A stretch of DNA of 5,632 nt from contig WJKZ01000277.1 of NCBI GenBank assembly GCA_014728785.1, positions 1 to 5,632 on the forward strand, read 5' to 3'. This document shows, piece after piece, positions 1 to 5,576 of the stretch (position 1 is the stretch's first letter; each line of letters starts with the position of its first letter). The stretch is from Candidatus Omnitrophota bacterium (GTDB taxonomy: Bacteria > Omnitrophota > Gorgyraeia > Duberdicusellales > 4484-171). The translations under genes and the position numbers were made by a program. The notes under the pieces are model-generated. The model had not been told where the DNA came from, ran no database searches, and saw only the letters and a program-made list of their open reading frames with translations.

Positions 1-108
1 ATAGGAGGGTATTTCTTAAAGATTCACGATTCGCACCGCCAGGAGATATTTGACAGTATCTTCAAGCATTTCAAAGAAGAAATCACCAAAAAATGGTGGC
101 AGATTTAG
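1..108 (+). CDS. 3' end of an unidentified protein gene (5' truncated by window)
   Basis: The first plus-strand frame is open from the window edge for 35 codons and stops at TAG 106-108. The encoded tail is rich in charged and aromatic residues (for example HRQEIFDSIFKHFKEEI followed by TKKWWQI), which looks like the amphipathic helical C-terminus of a real protein rather than random translation. It ends 10 bp before the stop of the minus-strand TPR gene, the tight convergent spacing expected of two genuine genes. I do not recognise the family and assign no function. No start codon is visible because the gene begins outside the window. A chance open frame of this length remains possible. Confidence 0.5.
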   Translation: MGGYFLKIHDSHRQEIFDSIFKHFKEEITKKWWQI

Positions 109-118
109 ACCGCAAAGC

Positions 119-1618
119 CTAAAAATTATTTTCTTCTCCGGCCTTGATAAGATGCCGGATTCTTCCTCTCGGCAGGGATATCGTCCCCCAGGATTTACCT
201 ACAAAAATATCCATAGTTACCTTTTCTTCGTTTTCATCTTTAATAATGCCTTCCAGTACTTTTCCGTTGACAAGGTATACTTTATCTAAAGAAGAAGACT
301 CATAGAAGGGTAAACCCGCATTGCCTTTTACCCGTGCGACATCCCGGTTTATAAAATCACCCCGCATAGATAGTTCTTTTGCTTTGGTTAAAGCATCCAG
401 GGCTTTATGAGGATTCTCTAAGTTTTCTTCGATTCTGGCCAGGGTAAGATAGGCTTCCCTGTAGCCGGGATTTATTTTTAAGGCTTTTCCGATTATGTCT
501 TTGGCCTGATTGTATTTTTTTAACCCCGCGTAAGCATAGGCAAGGTCAGAAAGAGCTACTTCGTCCTTCGGGTTTTCAGCCAACCTCTTGTGGCAGTTTT
601 CGATTTCTTTTCTGTATTCTGCAAAAGCTTGTTCCTGCTTTCCCTGCCGAAGGTATATATCCGCCAGGTCATTGTGAATATTAGGATATTCGGGCATGTT
701 GTAAATAAGTCTCTTATATTCTTCGACCGCCCTTTCCAGCATATTGTTATCACGGTATACACTGGCTAAACTGTACTGGATATTCAGATTGTTCGGTTCC
801 AGCTGGTTTGCTTTTTTAAGGTGGGCGATGGCATTATCATAAGCTTCTATGCGCATAAAGGCCAGGCCCAGTCCGTTATGCAGCTCACTGTCGTTATAGT
901 TTAAGGTCAGGCCCTTTTTATATATCTGTATAGCTTCTTCGAATCTCCCCTCTTGATAGTAGATGTCTCCCAGCAGCTTATAGGAATCGATGAATTCGGG
1001 TGATTTTATAATTATCTCTTTCAGTTTTTTTTCGGCTTCCCTGTAATTACCGTCTATGGTGTAAAAATGAGCCAGAAGGTAATTGGCATGTACGAAGTCC
1101 GGGTCGAATTCAAGTATTTTGTTGAGCAGAGAATAGGCTTCGGCCTTATTGCCTTTTACGAAAGACTTAACGCTTTTGTTTGAATGGTCCACCATATATT
1201 TTACCCAGGCTTCCTTAAGGAGTTTTTTAATCTCAGGGTTATTGGGAAATTTTTGCTGGGTTCTGCTCAGCATATCCAGAGTTTCCTGATACATGTCGTT
1301 TTCAAGATACAACTGGATTAAGGATAGATGGACTTCGATATTATCCGGGTCTAATTCAGCGGCTTTCCCGTATTCAGCGGCAGCCTTATCTATTTCTTTC
1401 ATTTCGGCATAGGAATTTGCCATATTGTAGTGGGCGACGGCAGAGGAGGAGTCTATAGCCAAGGCTTTCTTGAAAGAAGAGATTGCTTTTTCCTGTAAAC
1501 CGTTTTGATAGCACTCTACTCCTTTATTATTATAGTAAGCGGCTATTTTAGGTTTCCCGAAGATAAAAAGGACCCCCAGAAGAACAATCAAAACTGTAAT
1601 TTCTATCAGTCTTTTCAT
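119..1618 (-). CDS. Membrane-anchored TPR-repeat protein with a C-terminal small beta-domain
   Basis: This 499-residue protein is almost entirely tetratricopeptide repeats, a helical scaffold for protein-protein contacts. Residues 4-20 form a hydrophobic segment after a basic start (MKR), either an uncleaved membrane anchor or a signal peptide, so the repeats probably face the periplasm. TPR units by consensus (G/A at 8, A at 20, F/Y/L at 24, P at 32) begin near residues 26, 60, 94, 142, 176, 210, 244, 278, 312, 353 and 387. The third, fourth and last are degenerate. The 34-residue phase is broken by 14 extra residues (128-141) and by 7 (346-352). Residues about 443-492 are not TPR: they read as short beta strands (DKVYLVNGKVLEGIIKDE, then VTMDI and a final IRHLIKA), resembling a small SH3/Sm-like barrel. 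The ATG has a GGGAG ribosome site 8 bases upstream. The gene is divergent from the OmpA-like gene. The specific role is unknown; an assembly or envelope scaffold is inference. Confidence 0.9.
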   Translation of the reverse strand: MKRLIEITVLIVLLGVLFIFGKPKIAAYYNNKGVECYQNGLQEKAISSFKKALAIDSSSAVAHYNMANSYAEMKEIDKAAAEYGKAAELDPDNIEVHLSLIQLYLENDMYQETLDMLSRTQQKFPNNPEIKKLLKEAWVKYMVDHSNKSVKSFVKGNKAEAYSLLNKILEFDPDFVHANYLLAHFYTIDGNYREAEKKLKEIIIKSPEFIDSYKLLGDIYYQEGRFEEAIQIYKKGLTLNYNDSELHNGLGLAFMRIEAYDNAIAHLKKANQLEPNNLNIQYSLASVYRDNNMLERAVEEYKRLIYNMPEYPNIHNDLADIYLRQGKQEQAFAEYRKEIENCHKRLAENPKDEVALSDLAYAYAGLKKYNQAKDIIGKALKINPGYREAYLTLARIEENLENPHKALDALTKAKELSMRGDFINRDVARVKGNAGLPFYESSSLDKVYLVNGKVLEGIIKDENEEKVTMDIFVGKSWGTISLPRGRIRHLIKAGEENNF

Positions 1619-1651
1619 AACTCTGGCTCCCGGTATACCCGGCCGGATTTT

Positions 1652-1662
1652 ATTATATTATA
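1652..1662 (-). promoter_or_regulatory. Probable promoter of the TPR gene (two overlapping -10 boxes)
   Basis: Read on the minus strand, positions 1662 to 1652 contain two perfect TATAAT hexamers sharing one base (1662-1657 and 1657-1652). Transcription would start near 1645-1650, giving a leader of about 27-32 bases before the ATG at 1618. No convincing -35 box is seen: the best match at 18-bp spacing to the first box is TTAGAA. The -10 match is strong but the region is AT-rich, so the promoter is likely rather than certain. Confidence 0.5.
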
Positions 1663-1712
1663 ACATGTGACGGCAAATTTTCTAAATTTTTGCTTACCGT
1701 GACGGGCATTTT

Positions 1713-1755
1713 AACCTATATTTTGGCAAGTGAACCTGCTTATTTTGCAGGCTTG
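1713..1755 (+). repeat. Imperfect tandem repeat upstream of the OmpA-like gene promoter
   Basis: Two adjacent copies of a 20-23 bp unit start at 1713 and 1733. Both begin with AACCT, carry TATTTTG (1719 and 1741) and continue with GCA(A)G or CAGG. The second copy runs into the proposed -35 box at 1753. It also contains a 5-bp inverted repeat, CCTGC (1735-1739) and GCAGG (1747-1751), with a 7-base loop. Spacing of about two helical turns next to a -35 box suits binding of a dimeric regulator, but that role is inference. Confidence 0.4.
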
Positions 1756-1781
1756 ACTATCAGTTTTGATTGTGGTAATCT
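1753..1781 (+). promoter_or_regulatory. Probable sigma70-type promoter of the OmpA-like/coiled-coil operon
   Basis: TTGACT at 1753-1758 matches five of six bases of the -35 consensus. After exactly 17 bp comes TAATCT (1776-1781), which keeps the three most conserved -10 positions (TA and the final T). It is preceded by TGG, an extended -10 element. The predicted start near 1788 leaves a short leader of about 17 bases containing the purine-rich ribosome site AGGGGGAG (1795-1802) before the ATG at 1805. This is the best promoter match in the window on the plus strand. Confidence 0.6.
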
Positions 1782-1804
1782 AAATTCAATAAAAAGGGGG
1801 AGTT

Positions 1805-2446
1805 ATGCGTAATAAGAATTTATTTTTGCTGGTTGCTGTACTTTTAGTCTTTAACGGTTGTGCTGTAATTTTTCAGAAAGGAAGACGTTCCGATATAGAA
1901 AAGATAAAATATCTGCAGAGCGAGCTGGAAGAATTGAGACGCACCAAGTCCATACTTTCTGATAGGCTTTCTCAAGAAATAGAAGATGAACAGGTAAGAG
2001 TTGATATGGCCGAGAAAGGTTTGGTTATAACCTTTGTCGCCGAGGTGCTTTTTGATTCCGGGAAGGCAAAATTGAGAGAAGAGAGTATGCCGATTTTAGA
2101 TAAAGTGGCCAGGGTTCTTAAGGAAGAGGTTCCTCAGAATGATATAGGCATAGAAGGCCATACCGATAATGTTCCCATAAAACATTCTCCCTGGAAGTCT
2201 AACTGGGAGCTTTCCGCTCACAGAGCATTGAGTGTTCTTTATTACCTGGAAAAAGAAGGCATAGACCCCGAAAGGTTGTCTGCGGTAGGTTATGGTAAGT
2301 ACAGGCCGGTAGCTTCAAACGACACCCCCGAGGGCAGGCAGCTTAACAGAAGGGTAGAGATTGTAATCATACCCAGGACAGTTAAAAAGATTGAACAAAG
2401 CGGCGTTGAAGCTGAATCTGTTTATCAAGGGGAGGATTTAAAATGA
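1805..2446 (+). CDS. OmpA-family peptidoglycan-associated lipoprotein
   Basis: This 213-residue protein has three parts. Residues 1-19 are a lipoprotein signal peptide ending in the lipobox VFNGC with Cys19 as the lipidation site; F and N at -3 and -2 are not the most typical choices. Residue +2 is Ala rather than Asp, consistent with outer-membrane sorting. Residues about 29-62 are a charged, coiled-coil-like linker. Residues about 72-190 are an OmpA C-terminal domain with VLFDSGKAKL, GHTDNVP and NRRVEIVI. Asp121 and Arg140 occupy the positions that bind diaminopimelate in OmpA/Pal/MotB domains. GHTDNVPI followed by NWELSAHRA is MotB-like, but there is no N-terminal transmembrane helix, so it is not a flagellar stator. 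It probably links the outer membrane to peptidoglycan. First gene of a two-gene operon, with its stop overlapping the next start. Confidence 0.92.
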   Translation: MRNKNLFLLVAVLLVFNGCAVIFQKGRRSDIEKIKYLQSELEELRRTKSILSDRLSQEIEDEQVRVDMAEKGLVITFVAEVLFDSGKAKLREESMPILDKVARVLKEEVPQNDIGIEGHTDNVPIKHSPWKSNWELSAHRALSVLYYLEKEGIDPERLSAVGYGKYRPVASNDTPEGRQLNRRVEIVIIPRTVKKIEQSGVEAESVYQGEDLK

Positions 2447-2778
2447 AGGATAATCCTTTTATAATAAGTCTTTTGATAGGTTTAATAGTTATCCTGGTGA
2501 TTGCGGGGGTATCTTTGCTGGTTAAAATGAACTCCTTGTCGAATGTCTATAAGCAGGAGTTAGCTAAAAGCATAAGCCTGGAAAAGACTATCGAAGATTT
2601 GAAAAAAGAGAATAATGCTCTTCAGGAAGAAATAGCGAATCTTAAAACCAGCCTGCAGGAACGCGAAGAAGAAATTAAAACCCTTAACGAAAAACTCCAG
2701 GAGGCAGAACAGCTGAAGCAGAAACTGGAAAATAGCCTTAAGGAAGAATTGATGAAAAACAAGCTGAAAGAGGAATAA
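2443..2778 (+). CDS. Single-pass membrane protein with long coiled coil
   Basis: A 111-residue protein of no recognised family. Residues 6-27 are a strongly hydrophobic transmembrane helix. Nearly everything from residue 30 to the end is a Glu/Lys/Leu-rich heptad pattern (ENNALQEEIANLKTSLQE and onward), a parallel coiled coil or long helix of about 80 residues. It has no cysteine, so it is not a lipoprotein. The start overlaps the stop of the OmpA-like lipoprotein gene as ATGA (2443-2446) and is preceded by a strong ribosome site, AAGGGGAGGA (2427-2436), so the two proteins are probably made together. Orientation is uncertain: the single lysine before the helix gives little topogenic bias. 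A periplasm-spanning partner of the lipoprotein, or an envelope or division spacer, is plausible inference. A terminator follows the stop. Confidence 0.85.
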   Translation: MKDNPFIISLLIGLIVILVIAGVSLLVKMNSLSNVYKQELAKSISLEKTIEDLKKENNALQEEIANLKTSLQEREEEIKTLNEKLQEAEQLKQKLENSLKEELMKNKLKEE

Positions 2779-2805
2779 CTGTAAACAGTAAGTGAGGCGT
2801 ATTAA

Positions 2806-2835
2806 TTAAGGGGGCAGGAGCCCCCTTAAATTTTT
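2806..2835 (+). terminator. Intrinsic (Rho-independent) terminator after the coiled-coil gene
   Basis: A perfect 10-bp stem, TTAAGGGGGC (2806-2815) paired with GCCCCCTTAA (2820-2829), encloses an AGGA tetraloop and is followed by A and five T residues (2831-2835). The GC-rich core and U-tract are textbook features of factor-independent termination. It lies 27 bp after the coiled-coil stop and only 18 bp before the uppS start. Confidence 0.9.
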
Positions 2836-2853
2836 AGTAGGGGTGAACGGGTA

Positions 2854-3579
2854 ATGCCGAAAGATGTCTTCGTTGAAAATTTGCCCAAGCATATAGCAAT
2901 TATAATGGATGGCAACGGACGCTGGGCGAGGGAGAAAACTTTACCCCGTACTGCCGGACACAGAAAAGGAGCTCAAAGGGTCAAAGAGATAATATCCGAG
3001 GCCAGGGTCCTGGGAATAAAAGCTTTAACCATTTTTGCTTTTTCCACTGAAAACTGGGACAGACCTAAAAAAGAGATAGTTTTCCTTTTTAATTACTTAA
3101 GTAAATTTTTGGCTTCCTACAGAAATAAACTTATAAAAGAAAAAATAAATTTCAAGGTTATAGGCAGAAGAGACCGTATAAGTAGAGAGATATTGAGACA
3201 AATAGAGGAATTAGAGGAGGTTACCAGCAAAAACGGCGAGCTTTATTTAAAAGTAGCTATAGATTACGGAGGACGCTGGGACATAGTCAACGCCTCAAGG
3301 AATATCGTAAAAGAATGCCGGAGGGGCAGGATGAAGCCTTCCGACATAGATGAAGATTGTTTCCAGAAGTATCTTTCTGTAGGTGAGTTTCCGGAAGTAG
3401 ACCTTTTTATAAGGACTTCGGGGGAAAAGCGGATAAGCAATTTTCTTATCTGGAACCTGGCTTATACCGAACTGGTATTTTCTAATGTATATTGGCCGGA
3501 TTTTACCAGAGATGAATTCAGGAAATCAATAAGAGAATATTCCAGAAGAAACAGGAGATTCGGCAGAATCAATGCTTAA
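2854..3579 (+). CDS. uppS: Isoprenyl (undecaprenyl) diphosphate synthase
   Basis: A cis-prenyltransferase that condenses farnesyl diphosphate with successive IPP units into the C55 undecaprenyl diphosphate carrier used for peptidoglycan and surface polysaccharides. At 241 residues it has the family's normal length. HIAIIMDGNGRWA (13-25) contains the catalytic Asp19 and the diphosphate-binding Arg23. GHRKGA (35-40), FAFSTENWDRP (61-71) and DYGGRWDI (137-144) follow. DLFIRTSGEKRISNFLIW (183-200) supplies Arg187 and Arg193, and Glu206 is the usual metal-site Glu; these match E. coli Asp26, Arg194, Arg200 and Glu213. The C-terminus WPDF...RRNRRFG is also typical. The ATG has AGGGGTGA seven bases upstream. 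The gene overlaps cdsA by 8 bp. Whether the product is exactly C55 cannot be read from sequence. Confidence 0.97.
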   Translation: MPKDVFVENLPKHIAIIMDGNGRWAREKTLPRTAGHRKGAQRVKEIISEARVLGIKALTIFAFSTENWDRPKKEIVFLFNYLSKFLASYRNKLIKEKINFKVIGRRDRISREILRQIEELEEVTSKNGELYLKVAIDYGGRWDIVNASRNIVKECRRGRMKPSDIDEDCFQKYLSVGEFPEVDLFIRTSGEKRISNFLIWNLAYTELVFSNVYWPDFTRDEFRKSIREYSRRNRRFGRINA

Positions 3580-4363
3580 GAGGACAATTGTTTCTATAGT
3601 ACTTGGGGCAATAGCAGTAGCGGGAATAATATACTATCCTCTTTGCGGTCTGATTACTGTGGCGTTTACGGCAATAGCCCTTTATGAATTCTTTTATATG
3701 GTAGAAAAAAAGGGCGTAAGGCTGTTTAAGATTCTGGGGTTACTTGTAGGAGTACTTATACCGGTAACTATTTATTTCAGTTTTCCGGTAAAAGAAGGGT
3801 GGCAGTTTCTATTCGTAGTTATAGGCTTATTCATTTTATTTTTGCTGGAATTGACGAAAAAAGATTCCCACCAGGCGGTTTTATCGATTTCTGCTACGGT
3901 GTTCGGAGTTTTGTATATCTCCTGGTGTTTCAGTTTTTTGATACGGATAAGACAATTTCCCGAAGGTGCGCTGTTGACTGGTTTTTTGATTGTGGTAACG
4001 AAATCTTCCGATATAGGTGCATATCTATGGGGGAAGAAATTCGGCAAAACAAGTCTCATCCGAAGGGTCAGTCCCAAAAAGTCTCTGGAGGGAGCTATTG
4101 GGGGATTTTTTACCAGTCTGGTTATCGGCAGCATTTTTTCTTTTTTTGTAGGCAGTATAAATTTTCTTGAGAAGTTTTTCGTGATAATAATATTGGCTAT
4201 AGTCTCCCAATTGGGTGATCTTTTCGAGTCTTTAATAAAAAGAGACTGCCGGGTTAAAGATTCGGGTAAGCTATTACCGGGTATGGGAGGCATACTGGAT
4301 GTTATAGACAGTTTAATTTTTACGGCACCTACTTTTTATCTTTATCTCACCATGATGCGCTAA
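3572..4363 (+). CDS. cdsA: Phosphatidate cytidylyltransferase (CDP-diglyceride synthase)
   Basis: An integral membrane enzyme that converts phosphatidic acid and CTP into CDP-diacylglycerol, the precursor of bacterial phospholipids. The 263 residues are normal for the family and are mostly hydrophobic helices. The core motif SSDIGAYLWGKKFGK (145-159) is followed by SPKKSLEGAIGG (167-178). The C-terminal signature SLIKRDCRVKDSG...LPGMGGILDVID spans 220-246. Asp216 and Asp243 have the same 27-residue separation as the metal-binding pair of Thermotoga maritima CdsA. Two signature positions differ from the classic pattern: Met238 where His is usual and Val244 where Arg is usual. The ATG lies inside the end of uppS (8-bp overlap), with AGGAGA (3553-3558) 13 bases upstream, so translational coupling is likely. 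Confidence 0.96.
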   Translation: MLKRTIVSIVLGAIAVAGIIYYPLCGLITVAFTAIALYEFFYMVEKKGVRLFKILGLLVGVLIPVTIYFSFPVKEGWQFLFVVIGLFILFLLELTKKDSHQAVLSISATVFGVLYISWCFSFLIRIRQFPEGALLTGFLIVVTKSSDIGAYLWGKKFGKTSLIRRVSPKKSLEGAIGGFFTSLVIGSIFSFFVGSINFLEKFFVIIILAIVSQLGDLFESLIKRDCRVKDSGKLLPGMGGILDVIDSLIFTAPTFYLYLTMMR

Positions 4364-4415
4364 AAAAGCTGTAATTATTAATCTGGGAATAAACCGGCCG
4401 CGCGGAAGTTAAAGA

Positions 4416-5576
4416 GTGAAAAAATTAAGTGTATTCGGCTCTACGGGTTCAGTGGGGAGAAATTGTCTGGAATTTGTCCGGCGCAACAGACGGGAGTTTA
4501 AAGTAACAGGCCTGTGTGCTTACAAAGACATCAAAACCCTCCGAGCCCAGATAGAAGAATTCAAACCTTCTTGTGTATGTGTAGTAAGAGAAGATGCGGC
4601 TCGTAAACTGAGCCGGGAAATAAATAAAAAAATAAAATTGTTTAAGGGACAGTCAGGGCTTGAGGAATTCTCTCAGATTGATTCACAAATATCTATGATG
4701 GCGATTTCAGGAGTAGATTGCCTGAAGCCTCTTCTGCTGAACCTTAGACATTCCGAGAGGATTGCGCTGGCAAACAAGGAATCCGTAGTCACCGGCGGTA
4801 AGTTTATATTTGAGGAGATGAAGCGTCTGGGAAAAGAAATAATACCCGTTGACAGCGAGATAAACGCACTTTTCCAATTAATGCATCTGGGAGATAAAGG
4901 CAATAAGGCGCCCGAGTCTGTCAGGAAGATTTACCTTACCGCCTCGGGAGGTTCTCTCTGCGAACATAAAACAACATATTTATCCAGAGTAGGAATAAAA
5001 GAAGTCCTGACTCATCCTACCTGGAATATGGGTAAACGTATTACCGTTGACAGCGCCACCCTTGTTAATAAAGGGTTTGAAGTAGTAGAAGCCCACCATT
5101 TTTTTAATATGGATTACTCTTCGATAGAAGTGCTTATACATAAAGATTCACTCGTACATGCCTTACTGGAATTTAAAGATTCATCAGTCTTTGCCTCTAT
5201 TTACCCACCCGATATGAAGACGCCTATAGCTTCTGCCCTGTGCTATCCCCGCAGATTCTCAGTCAGAAGATGCTTGAATTTTAACAGAGGGATTTCTCTT
5301 TCTTTTTCGCCGGTATCTTCCCGCCGTTATCCCTTATTTAAAATTGTAATAGAGGCTGCCCGCAGAGATGATAACTCGTTGATTATTTTAAATGCCTGCG
5401 ATGAGACAGCTGTCGAATATTTTCTTTCGGGTAAAATAAAGTTTTTGGATATACGCAAAGCTATCCGGCATATTTTTAAAAAATATCCCTCTCATAAGGT
5501 AAAGTGTACCGATGACATCTTTTACTGGGATGAGTGGGGCAGAAGAAAAACAAAGGAATATTTGGAGAGGATATGA
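4416..5576 (+). CDS. dxr: 1-deoxy-D-xylulose 5-phosphate reductoisomerase
   Basis: A cytoplasmic NADPH-dependent enzyme that turns DXP into 2-C-methyl-D-erythritol 4-phosphate, the committed MEP-pathway step supplying IPP to UppS. At 386 residues it is close to the usual length (E. coli 398). The NADPH fold opens with FGSTGSVGRN (7-16). ALANKESVVTGG (117-128) follows. PVDSEINALFQ (144-154) holds metal ligands Asp146 and Glu148, and Glu222 in VNKGFE is the third. Ser177, Ser213, Asn218, Lys219, His200, His248 and loop residues Trp203 and Met205 match E. coli functional residues. Ile149 replaces the usual His (E. coli His153), and other conserved spots are altered (SGVDCL at 98-103, HKDS at 242-245). 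The start is GTG: an in-frame TAA at 4410-4412 excludes anything further upstream. The ribosome site GGAAG (4404-4408) is weak. The stop overlaps rseP. Confidence 0.95.
   Translation: MKKLSVFGSTGSVGRNCLEFVRRNRREFKVTGLCAYKDIKTLRAQIEEFKPSCVCVVREDAARKLSREINKKIKLFKGQSGLEEFSQIDSQISMMAISGVDCLKPLLLNLRHSERIALANKESVVTGGKFIFEEMKRLGKEIIPVDSEINALFQLMHLGDKGNKAPESVRKIYLTASGGSLCEHKTTYLSRVGIKEVLTHPTWNMGKRITVDSATLVNKGFEVVEAHHFFNMDYSSIEVLIHKDSLVHALLEFKDSSVFASIYPPDMKTPIASALCYPRRFSVRRCLNFNRGISLSFSPVSSRRYPLFKIVIEAARRDDNSLIILNACDETAVEYFLSGKIKFLDIRKAIRHIFKKYPSHKVKCTDDIFYWDEWGRRKTKEYLERI

Noticed and set aside
3..9. AGGAGGG resembling a strong ribosome site at the window's left edge
   Set aside because: No ATG, GTG or TTG lies in frame at a suitable distance, and the bases read as Gly-Gly codons of the open frame that ends at 108.
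84..98. CACCA/TGGTG hairpin that could end the minus-strand TPR transcript
   Set aside because: The stem is only 5 bp with an A/T loop, and the following minus-strand run (ATTTCTTCTTT) is interrupted, so it is too weak to call a terminator.
138..158. CCGGC/GCCGG inverted repeat near the end of the TPR gene
   Set aside because: It lies inside the coding sequence, has an 11-base loop and no T-tract on either strand.
50..289. 79-codon plus-strand open frame
   Set aside because: It starts at TTG, lies mostly antisense to the well-supported TPR gene, and its translation shows no family features.
1632..1646. Palindromes GGTATACC and CCGGCCGG in the TPR gene leader
   Set aside because: Eight-base palindromes with no arms beyond the core; too short to call an operator without comparative data.
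1805..2446. Assignment of the OmpA-like protein as flagellar MotB
   Set aside because: The C-terminal domain is MotB-like, but the N-terminus is a lipoprotein signal rather than the MotB transmembrane helix with its conserved Asp, and no motA neighbour is present.
3799..4170. 123-codon plus-strand open frame inside cdsA in another frame
   Set aside because: It lies fully inside cdsA with no ribosome site of its own and no family features.
3772..4293. 173-codon minus-strand open frame opposite cdsA
   Set aside because: The plus-strand frame carries all the CdsA motifs; the antisense translation is basic and Pro/Lys-rich with no recognisable domain, as expected of a shadow frame.
4673..4903. 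76-codon minus-strand open frame opposite dxr
   Set aside because: It covers conserved Dxr motifs encoded on the plus strand, and its translation has no recognisable features.
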